A DNA stretch of 64,000 nt, taken from the NCBI GenBank assembly GCA_010909165.1, contig MU008161.1, positions 248,001 to 312,000 on the forward strand, read 5' to 3'. Positions within the stretch are counted from its first letter, which is position 1, and every line of letters begins with the position of its first letter. Both the position numbers and the translations under genes were made by a program. The notes beneath the pieces are model-generated. The model had not been told where the DNA came from. It saw nothing but the letters and a program-made list of their open reading frames with translations, and did no database searches. Source of the DNA: Anthoceros angustus (taxonomy: Eukaryota > Streptophyta > Anthocerotopsida > Anthocerotales > Anthocerotaceae). Below, piece by piece: positions 34,322 to 46,160 of the stretch.

Positions 34322-34540
34322 CTAACATTGTTCCTCCAATGCTTCAAATTAGTGCTCAAAAACTGCAGGACAATAGGCTAAAACTCCCATGGCCCAGTCA
34401 TAGTTTGCCTAATACATGTCTCAACATGAAGTTGGATGGCTTCTGTCTATTCCAAAAGGGATATATGAGTGGATTGCATATGTACCGGACCGCAAAATGG
34501 ACTTTGTTTTTCATGGGTATGTATGAGGGACTCTCATGGT

Positions 34541-34545
34541 AGATG
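34541..34545. other. Target-site duplication AGATG, 3' side of copia element
   Basis: Same five bases as at 59472-59476, outside the opposite LTR. Five bp is the usual copia target duplication. Confidence 0.7.
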
Positions 34546-34727
34546 TGAAACTTTGAGAGCGGAAGCTCGTTGAATTGCAAAACAAGGAATAAAATAATTA
34601 ATTAAAGTTGAATAAAAAATTATCTTAAGTACTTCATGTGAGTAGGTGTGACCATTCACCACTAACCAAGATATTAAATAACTAAATAATAACTGGTAGG
34701 TTAATAAGAACCTTTCACATTCTAACA
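34546..34727 (-). repeat. Ty1/copia 3' LTR (182 bp)
   Basis: On the minus strand it starts TGTTAGAATG and ends TTTCA (TG...CA). It matches the LTR at 59290-59471 over its full 182 bp with about eight mismatches. On the internal side the minus strand reads AAGTGGGAG directly before TGTTAG, a good polypurine tract. Outside is AGATG. A duplicate sits at 36424-36605. Confidence 0.82.
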
Positions 34728-34740
34728 CTCCCACTTAACC
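34728..34740 (-). other. Copia polypurine tract
   Basis: On the minus strand GTTAAGTGGGAG abuts the TGTTAG start of the 3' LTR, as expected for the plus-strand primer of a retrotransposon. Confidence 0.65.
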
Positions 34741-35450
34741 TGAGGAGGTAATTATTTATTCACCACTGAGCTCCAAGAAACTTAGGGTAAATAATGATAA
34801 ATATGGGTAAATACGAGTAAAAATACCGTTATGTACCCATGATCATGCGCATGTGGGGGTAATGGGGGTTGTTGGGCCTTAACGCCCATACACCTTCACC
34901 GTGAGCCGTATCCCGGCGACCTCAAAAACATACCGAATGGACCCGGAAACACGGAGAGCGGCCAAAGCCATCACCGACGCTGGAGAATCGACGGCGAACA
35001 ATGGAGGGAGGGCAGGCGCGCGGCAGCGGATGAGTGTGGGAGGTCGCGCCCCAAGGGGAACCTTGCGCGCCAACAAGCGGCGGTGCGGAAGTGCACATGG
35101 CGATGGGCGCGAAGAGCGGACCACCACCGCTGCACGCCCAAGACTTCGGATGTATGTACAACGAGCGTCCGTTTCATGCCCTCGCCGGCGCTAAACTAAC
35201 GACTCATTTGTCGATAGGGGCAGCAGAAAACGCGCGGGTGTGCCCTCACGCTCTAACTTGTGCCATTGTTTACGTAACATTGTGCTCTTCCCATGACCGG
35301 TGTAGGCGAATAAAGGCGCATCCTCAAGCGGATCTGAGCCGCGGCGTGCAGGTAGGAGATATAGCCGTAGTTGTAATTGCACCCTATAACTGCTTCACAC
35401 CACATTTTTGTTTCTCCTTATAATACGCAATTAACCATTGCATGTGTATG

Positions 35451-35790
35451 ATCATATAGAGACACAAGATGTTCCTCACAAAGTCACAGGCCCTCAAGAC
35501 CCATGATCGGGCTCCGGACCCGTGCCAACTTTGAGTATGCCCCCAAGCCGTTTATCCTCCTAGGTCACCTCGGATACATGGCCAATGGAAAAACTCCGTA
35601 GAGGTCCGATCGTGTTGATCCTAACGTCCTCCGGATGTGAGATATGACCAGAGACATTTTGAGGAGGATAGAGAAAAGATCCAAGGGGTGATAAGAAGAA
35701 GGATAGCCCGCCTAGAGTAGGACATCCAAGACCTACACTCACTGGATGCACAGTGGGAAGAATGGATAGTGCCCGAAGCGTCTTCAGAAG
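35451..35790 (+). pseudogene. Retroelement-like coding fragment, left copy
   Basis: Frames collinear with 37373-37735, broken by small losses. It keeps DQRHFEEDREK, then a TAG, then DIQDLHSLDAQWEEW, and ends at a GT splice-like site. No domain recognised; the style is that of a retrotransposon gag region. Confidence 0.35.
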
Positions 35791-36423
35791 GTAAAAATAA
35801 TCTGCACTAATATTTGTTAGTTGAAAATACTAACCCTCAGATCAATTACTTGTCAGTTCACGATTTAATTTAACCTGTATGCTTCATCCACCCGGTGACT
35901 GTAATGTGCGGACAACAATGTAAAAAAAAACTTTACGACCATGGATGCCTTGAAACATGTAAATGCATCACTGGCGAAAACTAGCAAGCTAAGGAGTTAG
36001 TGCTAGTAAAACTCCAAACTCAAAAGCATGAAATTTTGTCGAGACCGTGGCGCTATTTTATTGGGACTTCGACGCGCAACGATCCCGTGTCGTTGTAGCA
36101 AGGGGTCCGTTCCCAAGAGAATGATAGGTCCCGTTTGGCACGTCTCAACCGATTCTTATCTCGCCTCGTCGTGCCGGACTCAAAGCGCTCGCGATTTCGA
36201 CTAACATTGTTCCTCAATGCTTCAAATTAGTGCTCAAAAGCTGCAGGACAATAGGCTAAAACTCCCATGGCCCAGTCATAGTTTGCCTAATACATGTCTC
36301 AACATGAAGTTGGATGGCTTCTGTCTATTCCAAAAGGGATATATGAGTGGATTGCATATGTACCGGACCGCAAAATGGACTTTGTTTTTCATGGGTATGT
36401 ATGAGGGACTCTCATGGTAGATG

Positions 36424-36605
36424 TGAAACTTTGAGAGCGGAAGCTCGTTGAATTGCAAAACAAGGAATAAAATAATTAATTAAAGTTGAATAAAAAATTA
36501 TCTTAAGTACTTCATGTGAGTAGGTGTGACCATTCACCACTAACCAAGATATTAAATAACTAAATAATAACTGGTAGGTTAATAAGAACCTTTCACATTC
36601 TAACA
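36424..36605 (-). repeat. Duplicate of copia 3' LTR
   Basis: Identical in extent to 34546-34727 and also preceded by AGATG (36419-36423), showing that the duplication copied the LTR together with its host flank after insertion. Confidence 0.8.
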
Positions 36606-37372
36606 CTCCCACTTAACCTGAGCAGGTAATTATTTATTCACCACTGAGCTCCAAGAAACTTAGGGTAAATAATGATAAATATGGGTAAATACGAGTAAAA
36701 ATACCGTTATGTACCCATGATCATGCGCATGTGGGGGTAATGGGGGTTGTTGGGCCTTAACGCCCATACACCTTCACCCCGTGAAAGCCGTATCCCGCGG
36801 CAGCCTCAAAAACATACCAGCAATGGACCCGAAACACAGGAGAACGCGGCCAAAGCCATCAGCTCGACGCGGGAGAAATCTGACCAGAACAATGGAGGGA
36901 GGACGGGCGCGCACGGCGCGGATGAGTGTGGGAGGTCGCGCCCCAAGGGGGAACCTTGCATAGCGCCAACAAGCGGCAGAGTCTGCCGGAAGTGCACATG
37001 GCGATGGGCGCAGAAGAGACGGACCACCTGCATCTGTGCACGCCCAGCTCCAAGACTCAGATGTACAACCAGAGACGTCCGTTTCATGCCCTCGCCGGAG
37101 CGCACAACTGCTAACAGACTCATTTGCTGATAGGGGCAGCAGAAAACGCGCGGGTGTGCCCTCACCGCTCTAACTTGTGCCATTGTTTCTGTAACATTGT
37201 GCTCTTCCCATGACCCGGTGTAGCTGAATAAGAGGCGCATCCTCAAACGGATACAGGCACAGCAGGCGTCTGGGTAGGAGATATAGCCGCGTAGTTGTAA
37301 TTGCAGACCCTATAACTCTGCTTCACACCCTGTTTTTTGTTTCTCCTTATAAGAAGTGCCTGCAATTAACCA

Positions 37373-37735
37373 TTGCATGTGTATGATCATATAGAGACAC
37401 AAGATGTTCCTCACAAAGTCACAGGCCCTCAAGACCCAACAGCATCAGGCTCCAGACCCGTGCCAACTTTGAGTATGCTGCCCCCCAAGCCAGTTTATCC
37501 TCCTAGGTCACCTCCAGATACATGGCCAATGGAAAAACTCCGTAGAGGTCCGATGCGTGTTGATCCTAACCGTCCTCCAGATGTGAGATATGACCAGAGA
37601 CATTTTGAGGAGGATAGAGAAAAGATCCAAGGGGTGATAAGAAGAAGGATAGCCCGCCTAGAGTAGGACATCCAAGACCTACACTCACTGGATGCACAGT
37701 GGGAAGAATGGATAGTGCCCGAAGCGTCTTCAGAA
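37373..37735 (+). pseudogene. Retroelement-like coding fragment, right copy
   Basis: An open frame from 37373 reads MHVYDHIETQDVPHKVTGPQ and continues Pro/Arg-rich to RRRIARLE, then a TAG. The same frame continues DIQDLHSLDAQWEEW to a GGTAAAA site. The TAG sits where CAG (Gln) would fit a helical segment. Family not recognised. Confidence 0.4.
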
Positions 37736-38194
37736 GGTAAAAATAATCTGCACTAATATTTGTTAGTTGAAAATACTAACCCTCGGATCAATTACTTGTC
37801 GATTCACGATTTAATTTAACTGTATGCTTCATCCATGACCCACTGTCGTGCACAACAATGAAAAACTTTGCACTGACCATGGATGCCTTGAAACATGTAA
37901 ATGTACTCAGGTGGCGAAAACTAGCAAGCTAAGGAGTTAGTGCTAGTAAAACTCAAAGCGAAAAGCTGTGAAATTTTGTCGAGGCCAGTGGCGCCATTTT
38001 CACGGGACGGCCAGAGCGCAGACAAATCGATCCGTGTCGTTGTAGCAAGGGGTCCGTTCCCAAGAGAATGATAGGTCCCGTTTGGCACGTCTCAACCGAT
38101 TCTTATCTCGCCGTCGTGACCGTTTCGGACTCAAAGCGCGCGCGCTCGCAGTTTTACGACTAACTACTATTACCGTCCACCGAACAGGCCCGGC

Positions 38195-38665
38195 GTGGCC
38201 AAACGTTTAAGGACTCGTTCGCGTCCGTATCCTACCAGTCCGTCCCTCGTTCGTCTAGTCCGTTCTCCTCACCACTCTCACTACGCTCATCATTCTTTTG
38301 GGAAGAGTGGGTGGGTTGCGTGGTCGGACCTCCGTCGCTTCCGCGTGCCTCCGTCCGGGCTCTACACGCCCGAGCTCCAGGCTCACGCGTTGGTCGTCAA
38401 CATCGGCCCCGACTGGAAGAGCAAGGGTCTCTGATCGTTCGCCCCTGCACACACCACCACACGTTAGGGTCCGTCACCAGGACCTTGATCAATCTCTCCG
38501 GGTCGTGCTCGATGACTCAGGACTCACGTTAGCAAAGACGCACAAGGGTCTACAAGGAAACGCGGTATCCACCCCAAGAAAACATGCTTTACTAGAGCAG
38601 CCCTCTTATACTCGCCCAAGGGCGGCGTCTTTATTACACTCTTATTAGTGGTAGCCACTCGGTGC
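38195..38665 (-). repeat. LTR-like block of the inverted element
   Basis: Matches 49930-50400 in inverse orientation, including GTGTAATAAAG and GCTAACGTGAGTC on the minus strand. A box GTTTAAGGACTCGTT also occurs at 61607, in a related block. No paired LTR in the same orientation was secured, so the label is provisional. Confidence 0.45.
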
Positions 38666-38965
38666 CTAGCTCGCCTACTATTCCCCTATTAGCCTATCTA
38701 CGTGGCGGCTGGAGTGCTCTTGGTTCCACGGCCGCTAGTGGCCCAATCCTAGCTTCGACGCTGGCGCACCCAATCGGATGATCCGCGAGGCGGGACCCCT
38801 TCCCGAGACTCTGTCAGGTTGAGCTACCGACGGCGGTCTGACAACCGTGGTAACCACCACATCCCCCTCTCCATCCTCTCCTGACCTCCAAGTGGGCCCC
38901 TGCTCTGTGGGACCACCAGGCGACTGCTCCGCATGAGCAGGTCGGTGGTGATTCTCCCTCTCCTC

Positions 38966-39180
38966 CTAAGTCCGGACCTCAGGGTCCAGTCTCGACTCTA
39001 GAGTCCGGACCTCGGGGTCCAGCCTTATTTCCGGAGTCCGGACCTCAGGGTCCGGTCTCGACTCTGGGGTCCGGTCTTATTTCCAAAGTCCGGACCTCAA
39101 GGTCCGGACTCAAGTCCCTTGAACTTCCGGACTCAGGGGCCCTTGAACTTCCGGACTCAGGGGCCCTTGAACTTCTCCAC
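38966..39180. repeat. GTCCGGACCTC minisatellite
   Basis: About seven irregular copies of AGTCCGGACCTC-GGGTCC, rich in the TCCGGA palindrome, then two copies of GAACTTCCGGACTCAGGGGC. It encodes the Pro/Ser/Glu-rich C-terminus of the adjoining minus-strand ORF. Confidence 0.65.
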
Positions 39181-40264
39181 CTAGGGATCCGTCCCCACTC
39201 ATCGGACCCCCCACCTGGCTTGGGTCTTCCCGGACTTCCCCCTCTCTCGCCCCCTCGGGTCCCTCGTCCCTGCCTTCCCTAGAGGGTTGCGGCAGGCTTA
39301 CCTCATGCCTCGTTGTGTCTGCCGCGTCATGCTCCTCCTGAGGCTCCTCTCCGCTGCTGCCCTCGTCCCCGAATAACGCTACTAAGGTCCCGGTGGCTGT
39401 ACTATCCCCGGGACCTTCATCACCTCCCCCTCCCTCTGATCCATCCGGAGGTCCGTCGATTTGACGGGTTTGGCTTGGGACCTCCAAGGCCTTGAGGAGC
39501 TCGGCGTGGTAGTAGGCAAAGTCTGAATCGACTTGTTGAAGTGCCTCCTCCACATGCGCCCGGAGCACCCGGTACTCCCTTCTCCAAAGGTGCTCCGGCA
39601 GTTGGGCGTGCTGGCCGGCTTGCTGGGCCGTCTCTATCGCAAGGCTCGCCAACTGGAGCCGGGCGGAATCTCTTGAGGCCGCCAAAGATGCCTCCGTCAC
39701 TTCCTGCAGCCTCTGCTGCTGCTGCTCCGTGTGCTCCATCTCTCGCCGTTTTTGCAATTCGGCCAACTTACCGGCCATGGCGCAACGTTCTCCTTCCGCC
39801 TTCCGCAGCTGGACCAGCAACTTCTGCTCTGCTTCCAGAGCTCTCGCCCCACCATTCATCCTGGCTTGAAGCTCCGCCATCTCCCTCCCCAGGCGGTTCG
39901 GCAGCTCCGCCTGGCTCCTTGCTTCATCCAAGTCTTTCTCCATCTCGGCGACGTCCTGCTCCTTGTTTCGCCGCCGCACCTCCTCCGCCCTCCAACAAAG
40001 CTGGAGCCACTCTATCTCCCGTTCGTGGTCCTCAATTCTTCCTTGGAGGACCCCGTTCCGCTCCACGGTCACTTGGAGCTGCAGCTCTAAAGTCTCCTTG
40101 CGGTCTTCCATCTCCTGCCGCCGCTCCTCCGTCCTTTGCAGCTGTGCCCGGAGATTCGCCATCTCCCGGTTGCTGGCCTCCCTCTCCTCTGCACGGCTTG
40201 TGCTACTCCAAAATGCAGTTCGGCCTTCAAGTTGGCTGCGGCTGCTCCTGCCGTCTCCCTCCAC
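39110..40264 (-). pseudogene. Transposon ORF with long coiled coil (longest intact piece, 384 codons)
   Basis: Residues about 20-270 are a charged Glu/Arg/Lys/Gln coiled coil (NREMANLRAQLQRTEERRQE, and MAELQARM further on). It is followed by VDSDFAYYHAELLKALEVP and an acidic Gly/Glu-rich tail. The same ORF is recognisable but shattered on the plus strand at 48.0-49.5 kb, so it belongs to the inverted element. Upstream minus-strand frames at 40622-40921 and 41279-42219 look like its N-terminal continuation after frameshifts. Coiled-coil ORFs of this kind accompany plant retrotransposon gag-like proteins. No enzyme domain seen. Confidence 0.6.
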
Positions 40265-40621
40265 CGGTTCCGATCCCGCCCGTAGTGGTCCCTGTCTGTT
40301 TTTGCCGCAGCTTCGGCCTCCCGCGCCCCCTTCACCTGAGCCTCCTAGGCTTGGCGTTGCTCCTGCCGAGCCGTCTCAGCCAGGTCCCTAGCCCGTTCTA
40401 CTTGCCTCCGGGCTTCCTCAGCCTCCTCCTAGGCCACTTCCCTCCGTCTGCAAAGGTCCTCTGCCTTTGCTTGGGCCTCCTGCGCTTGCTTCCAGCCGCC
40501 TTGTGAAGGATCTTAGTCCGATCTTGTTGAGCGGACGACCTCCCGCTCACGCCTTCTCCTCCTCGATTCTCGCGAGGGACTCCGCCTTCTTCCTGGCCGC
40601 TTGGGCCACCTCCATCTGACC

Positions 40622-40921
40622 CTAGAGTAGCAGCATCCGTCTCCTAGTGGCCTCCACTTCCTGGGTCTTCTCTGCCGTTCCACAGAGGCCCCATAGCATA
40701 CCGTCCATGACGGTTGCCAGCACCCGCCGTGTCTCCTCTACGGCCGCCGCTGGGGAGGCACCCAGGAAGTCCGTCGTGGGCGCGGGCATCTCCTGGTCCG
40801 TTAAGGACCGCCATACTGCAATCCGGAGGGAGGCCGGATTGGGCTCTCCGGACCTAATCAGGACCCTCAGGTCTTGAGTGTTCTGGTCCGGACCTTCCAC
40901 CTCGTTGGCCCTCTTGGCCAC
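40622..40921 (-). pseudogene. Transposon ORF fragment (middle)
   Basis: Reads VLIRSGEPNPASLRIAVWRS and EETRRVLATVMDGMLWGLCG. The plus-strand arm has a matching stretch near 47.95-48.1 kb (PLPTDFVGAS). Part of the same broken ORF. Confidence 0.45.
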
Positions 40922-41278
40922 TAACTCCTTCTCCGCCCGTCTTCTCTTGGGGCTTGGAGGTGGTGAGGAGGTCCTGGAGCTAGCCCTCTTACCTCTCCCG
41001 GTTGGGGACAGGACTGGCTCGGGGTGTGGTTGCTACCAGTGGCAACCTGTTCCTTGGGCAGCATCTCGCTCTGCCCTTCTTACGGCCTCCTCCGCTTCCT
41101 GCCACTCCGTAGGCAGGGGTAAGGGGACCGGTGTGGTCCTAGGCGCCTCGCTGGTGGGGCCCGTCTTCCGTCTCTTGGCCACCCGCTTCGTCCGGCGGGG
41201 TTCCGCAGCTAGGGCCGCGGTGGGTTGCTGATTGGCTGGCATCGCGACCGCCAGCTCCCTCCCTGTGGGCGCCTCCTC

Positions 41279-42219
41279 CTACGCAGGGTGCTCCGTTGAA
41301 GGAACTAAAAGGAGGGAGGCGGGAATGTCTTCCCACACTTCCCGGGGTGGCGAGGGGGTCCGTTCCAGACGTATGGAGTCCGGAATCCCCTCCCAGTCAT
41401 CTTCCTCCCGGACCCGCTTGGCCTTGGAAGGACGGGCCTCCGCCTCCGGCGCTCTCCCTTCGCGTTCCGCCTCAGGCAAGGCCGCCAGACCCTTCCAGAG
41501 CGCCCTCTCCTCCTCTCCCTCCTTCAGAAGGTTGAGGTGTCCCCACACATGGATGAGGAACGGCGATAACGCCGATGGGGGCGGATTCTCACTTCGCAGC
41601 TTCCTGGCCTCCTGGTTGATCCGGGCGAAGATAATCCTTCCCCAGTTGGCCCTCTTCCCTCTCTGAAGGGCATGGAGGAACACCAGTAGGTTATCACCAA
41701 GGTGATCCACCTTGGTGAGCATGTTCCAATGGACGATGACCTTCGCCACCGCCCTCACCCGCCTATCCAGCAGGTCCGACATCAACCAACCGTTTGAGGA
41801 CCGCTGCGTCCCCGACCTCTAGGCGCCGCCCTGTACGCTACCTTCCCCTCACCTTGAGGCTCCGGACTCGCCCCAATTTCTTCAAGGCGATTGTAAACCG
41901 CCTCGGGACCTCCACGGTCCACCTCGCAGGGTCCTCCACGAGAATCTTGGAGCGGACCTCCTTGTTGGCCACCGTCAACATTTTCCGAACATATTCTCGG
42001 ACGAGCATTGTTATCAAAGGTCGCAATGACTTGGAAGATATCCCGGGTGATCTTCTCTCCTGCTTCTCCATAAGGTCCAGTCGGGATAGCGTTTGGTGAC
42101 GATGTTTCGTTCCACCAAGCGCCGAGAGCTCCATACACTTGCCCTTCTTGGGTATTCTTTGTGTTCCCTTGTTTGGCTGCTGAGGGTGGAGGCTCCGCAA
42201 CTCTCCGTTCTCCCGTCAC
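41279..42219 (-). pseudogene. Plant transposon N-terminal domain-like ORF
   Basis: Two overlapping minus-strand frames. One reads RRVRAVAKVIVHWNMLTKVD, LLVFLHALQRGKRANWGRII and PFLIHVWGHLNLL, which resembles the domain found at the N-terminus of many 'putative plant transposon' proteins (short helix, 'GK..N.G..I' box, 'L.HL' box). The other, upstream frame is Gly/Pro-rich. Repeated at 42928-43800 and, inverted, at 46950-47560. Confidence 0.5.
41695..41717. other. Perfect 10-bp hairpin CACCAAGGTG-ATC-CACCTTGGTG
   Basis: Present and unaltered in all three copies of the ORF (also 43384-43406 and, with loop GAT, 47245-47267). It encodes TKVDHLGDN. The region is otherwise heavily corrupted between copies, so its integrity is notable. 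Confidence 0.6.
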
Positions 42220-42947
42220 TGAGTCGGTCGCTCCAGTCGCAAAGGCAAGCTACTCGCAAGGATGCTCGGGCGCTTGAAGAGACAACGCCAGAGAGCGGGG
42301 TGTCTAAGCGCGAGAGACTGCGAAAACCGTCTCGAGGTTGCCTGAAAGAATGACCTTCGCTCAGGGTGGCGGCGTGAAATGGCAAAGCGCGGATGGGCGT
42401 CACCGCTGCCCGTGGCAGAGCTGCATAGCTTACCTCTAGCCTTACCAGCGTCGCGTACTCTGGCCGACGCCAACTGGCGTACTCTAGCCTTCTGTTGGCA
42501 TACAGCTGGGCGTGAATACACTATCGCCAGCAACCCTACGGTCTGATCATTGCTGCACCACCTCTCGTACCAGTCACGTGGCCCCTCGCCCAAAATATCG
42601 CTCCCAACTCCCAAGTTACTTTCCTTGGCGTGCCCAGCTTACTCGGGGTGTAGTCCAGGACTTACCATGGTGTACTCCAAAGTGCGGGCTGTATCCGCTC
42701 CGGAGTGTCGTCCGTAGCCGCTCCGGAGTGCGGTTCGGAGTCTCTCTACCTACTCGGGGTCACGGTTGAGTTACTCCGACCTTATTTCTCCCTTTCCGCC
42801 TTATTTTCCACTCCACACTTACGAAAAAAACAAAACCTAGCTCATTATCTACCAAAGGAAAGTCCACAGTCCATAGCCACCCAGACGGTCCAAGTAGTAA
42901 GGCTGACTAAATTAGAAATAACACTCCCTAAGACCTAGTGACTCTAG

Positions 42948-44658
42948 GGGTTCCAGCTAGGGCGGTGGGTTGCTTGGCATCGCGACCGCCCTCCTCCCCC
43001 AGGGCGCCTCCTCCACGCAGGGTGCCTGAAGGAACTAAAAGGAGGGAGGCGGGAATGTCTTCCACACTTCCGGGGTGGCGAGGGGTCCGTTCGACGTATG
43101 GAGTCCGAATCCCTCGGTCATCTTCCTCCCGGACCGCTTGGCCTTGGAAGGGCGGGCCTCCGCCTCGGCCTCTCCCTTCGTTAGCCTCGGGCAAGGGAGA
43201 CCCTTCAGAGCGCCTCTCCTCCTCTCCCTCCTTGAAGGTTGAGGTGTCCCCACACATGGATGAGGAACGCGATAACGCCCGGCGGTGATTCTCACTTGGC
43301 TTCACGGCCTCTGGTTGATCCGTAAGATAATCCTTCCCTTGGCCCTCTTCCCTCTGAGGGGCATGGAGGAACACCGAGGTTATCACCAAGGTGATCCACC
43401 TTGGTGAGCATGTTCCAATGGACGATGACCTTCGCCACCGCCCTCACCCGCCTATCCAGCAGGTCCGACATCAACCAACCGTTTGAGGACCGCTGCGTCC
43501 CCGACCTCTAGAGCGCCGCCCTTGCCGCTACCACCTTCCCCCTCACCTTGAGGGGCTCCGGGACTACGCCCCCAATTTCTTCAACTGGGCGATTGTAAAC
43601 CGCCCTCAGGACCTCCACGGTCCACCTCCTGGGGTCCTCCCTGAGAATCTTGGAGCGGACCTCCTTGTTGGCCACCGTCAACATTTTCCGAACATATTCT
43701 CGGACCAGAGCATTGTTATCAAAGGTCCAGACAGCTTGGAAGATATCCTGGTGCCAGTCTTCTCTCCTCTGCTTCCTCCAGCCAAGGTCCAAAGTCAGGA
43801 TAGCGTTTGGTGACGATGTTTCGTTCCACCAAGCGCCAGGGCTCCCACACTTCTGCCGCCTTCTTGGGCCCCATTGCTGTGTTCCCCTTGTTTGGCCGGG
43901 CGAGGGGTGGAGGCTCGCAACTCCGTTCTCCGTCGGCCTAGGTCAGTCGCTCGCAGGCAAGCTACTAAGGATGCTCGGGCGCTTGAAGAGACAACGCCAG
44001 AGCGGGTGTCTAAGCGCGAGCTCAAAAACCGTCTCGAGGTTGCTGAAAGAATGACCTTCGCTCGTGGTGGCAAGCCGAGGTAATGGGCAGCGGATGGGCG
44101 CCCCGCTCAGAATCTGCCGAGGCTCTGCATAGCCATTTAGCCTTTATACTGTCTGTTTTACGCCGATACAGCCAACGGCATACTCTAGCCTGTTGCTTTC
44201 GTTGGGCGTGAATACACATCTATAACAGCAACCTCTGGTCTGATCCATTGCATGCTGTCCACCTCTCGATCAGTCACGTGGCCCCTCACCGCCCAAAATA
44301 CGCTCCCAACTCCCAAGTTACTTTCCTTGGCGTACTTATCCCGACTTACTCCGGGGTGTAGTCCGGACTTACCGCGGTGTACTCCAAAGTGCGGGCTGTA
44401 TCCGCTCCGGAGTGTCGTCCGTAGCCGCTCCGGAGTGCGGTTCGGAGTCTCTCTACCTACTCCGGAGTGCAGTTCGGAGTTACTCCGACCTTATTTCTCC
44501 CTTTCCGCCTTATTTTCCACTCCACACTTACGAAAAAAACAAAACCTAGCTCATTATCTACCAAAGGAAAGAGTCCACAGTCCATAGCCACCCAGACGGT
44601 CCAAGTAGTAAGACTGTTAAATTAGAAATAACACTCCCTAAGACCTAGTGACTCTAGG
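42948..44658. repeat. Tandem duplication inside the left arm, second copy (1.71 kb)
   Basis: Second copy of 41203-42947. Before about 43380 this copy is the shorter one; after 43510 the first copy is the shorter one. At 44340-44490 are several TCCGGAGT-type palindromic boxes. Confidence 0.85.
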
Positions 44659-46160
44659 TGCTTAAAGTGCTTAATTTTAGGAAGAGCCTTAGTTAAAATA
44701 TCAACAGTGTTATCTTCTGTGCTGATATACTTAACCTTTACTATTCCTCTCTCGGCAACATCTCGGATGTAATGGTGATAGAGCTCTATATGTTTAGTCC
44801 TAGCAGGACACCTAGGGTTAGCAACTAAAGCTATAGTACCCATATTATCACAAAACAGACTAGTAGGATCAGTTTGTGGTGATTCTGAGAATCAAGAAAT
44901 TGGCGTTCCCACCGCCTCCTTGCGGGCATGCAGCCGAGCTTTGTACTCGGCTTGATGAAGACAAAGCAAGAAGCTTTCTTGCAACTCCAACTAATGCACG
45001 GAGGCTAGAAGGAAACAATAAGCGGAAAGACTCTTTCGCATATCGTGATTGGGCCTTGTCGGTGGCAAAAGAGGTCAGTAAAAGTGACATGCTCCCACTT
45101 GTTGAATATTGTAAACCATAAGAAATAGTGCCCTTGATATAACAATAGATCACCTTGGATGTCGATTATGCGGCGTCGATACGCTTAAGGAACTGCGAAA
45201 CCATACTAACACTATAGCTGATATCAGGTCGAGTCCAGTTGGCCAAGAAAATCAAACAACCGATAGCCTCTGCATAAGGAACAGATGCCATATCTTTAAG
45301 ATGATCGCACTCACGAGCTTGATCTATACTAAGCTTTTCCCACGCTGCGGAGGGTCGTGCAGTCAGCCTCATCCATATGGAGCGTTTAGAATTGCTTTGA
45401 TATACTTGGTTTGATGAAGAATAATGTGACTGCTGACCACAGCAGCGCAAAATCGGATCTTAGGGGCAGGCTGCGAGATCCTTGATCGATCATTTCAAAC
45501 TCAGCACGAAGCATAGTCTTAACTTTCTCTAGTTGTGGAGTACTATTAGTGAGAAGGACGCAATCATCCACGTAAAGTGCTAGAACAATAAAAAGACCAC
45601 CACAGGAAAGGTAAAACATATTATGTCGGTGAGTTATGAAAACCTAGCTTCTTCAAGTACTTCACAATCCGCTTGTACCACGCTCTTGGACTTTGTTTCA
45701 AGCCGTAAATAGTCTTTAGCGACTTGCAAACTTTCCTAGCCCATTTTTGTTGATGAAGCCTTACGTTTGCATGTATAAAACTTCTTCTAACTCCCCATGC
45801 GGGAAAGGCATGCATCGTCCAATTGGACTTCAAGATCATACTCAACGACCATGGCTAGCAACATACAGACGGAAGGTGGCACATGGGTGAGAAGGTATCG
45901 CCATAATCAATACCAGGGTATTTGACTAAACCCCTACAACCAAGCGTGATTTATATCTAACCTTTGTTCCATCCGACTTGAGCTTGGTCTTGAAGACCCA
46001 CTTCTGACTAATAGGTTTTACGCGGTGGAAGATCAACAAGTTCCCAAGTGTTTTTCTTCATAAGAGAGTTGTACTCATCGTCAATCGAAATCCGCCAATG
46101 GTGTCCATCTGGTCCGTGGATTGCTTCCTCATAAGACAGCGGATTTGGCCTTTGTGGGCT
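44622..46160 (-). pseudogene. Ty1/copia reverse transcriptase and RNase H region
   Basis: Minus-strand pieces in pol order: PLSYEEAIHGPDGHHW and NTWELVDLP near 46130-46040, WVFKTKLKSDGTKV near 45980, SLKTIYGLKQSPRAWYKRI near 45680, LALYVDDCVLL (catalytic YVDD) near 45560, GCLIFLANWTRPDISYSVSM near 45240, then KHIELYHHYIRD and NTVDILTKALP of RNase H, ending at a stop at 44622. Frameshifts separate the pieces. Together with 54-58.4 kb it makes a complete copia pol order, split by inserted DNA at 46160. Confidence 0.82.

Larger units (their letters stand above)
34322..36199. repeat. Tandem duplication around copia 3' LTR, left copy (1.88 kb)
   Basis: Begins CTAACATTGTTCCTCC and is repeated head to tail at 36200-38165. 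It includes 224 bp of host flank, the 3' LTR at 34546-34727, polypurine-tract sequence and about 1.4 kb of further element DNA. Between 34900 and 35450 this copy has CG where the right copy has CAG/CTG. Confidence 0.85.
36200..38165. repeat. Tandem duplication around copia 3' LTR, right copy (1.97 kb)
   Basis: Second copy of 34322-36199, slightly longer. The join reads CGACTAAC and shares ACTAAC or CTAACATTG with the unit start. Confidence 0.85.
41203..42947. repeat. Tandem duplication inside the left arm, first copy (1.74 kb)
   Basis: Starts GGGGTTCCGCAGCTAGGG and is followed at once by 42948-44658. About 130 bp (41690-41820 versus 43379-43510) are perfectly identical, while neighbouring stretches differ by many small indels. 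The last few tens of bases include the end of the copia RNase H frame, so the unit spans an element boundary. Confidence 0.85.
38010..44577 (-). mobile_element. Left arm of a large inverted repeat: transposon with coiled-coil ORF
   Basis: The arm reads on the minus strand and is matched in inverted orientation by 46160-50520. Matching landmarks are the LTR-like block at 38195-38665 versus 49930-50400, the coiled-coil ORF at 39110-40264 versus about 48000-49480, the block around 42300 versus 46670, and the AT-rich end near 44530 versus 46190. The copia RT fragment lies between the arms. The left arm is longer because 41203-42947 is duplicated inside it. Confidence 0.75.

Noticed and set aside
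34546-36605. Solo LTRs at 34546 and 36424 as independent insertions
   Set aside because: Each has AGATG on one side only and polypurine-tract sequence on the other, and the two lie in a tandem duplication; one 3' LTR later copied explains both.
39541-40506. Forward 321-codon Pro/Ser/Leu-rich frame
   Set aside because: Antisense shadow of the minus-strand coiled-coil transposon ORF, whose heptad pattern and inverted duplicate support the minus strand.
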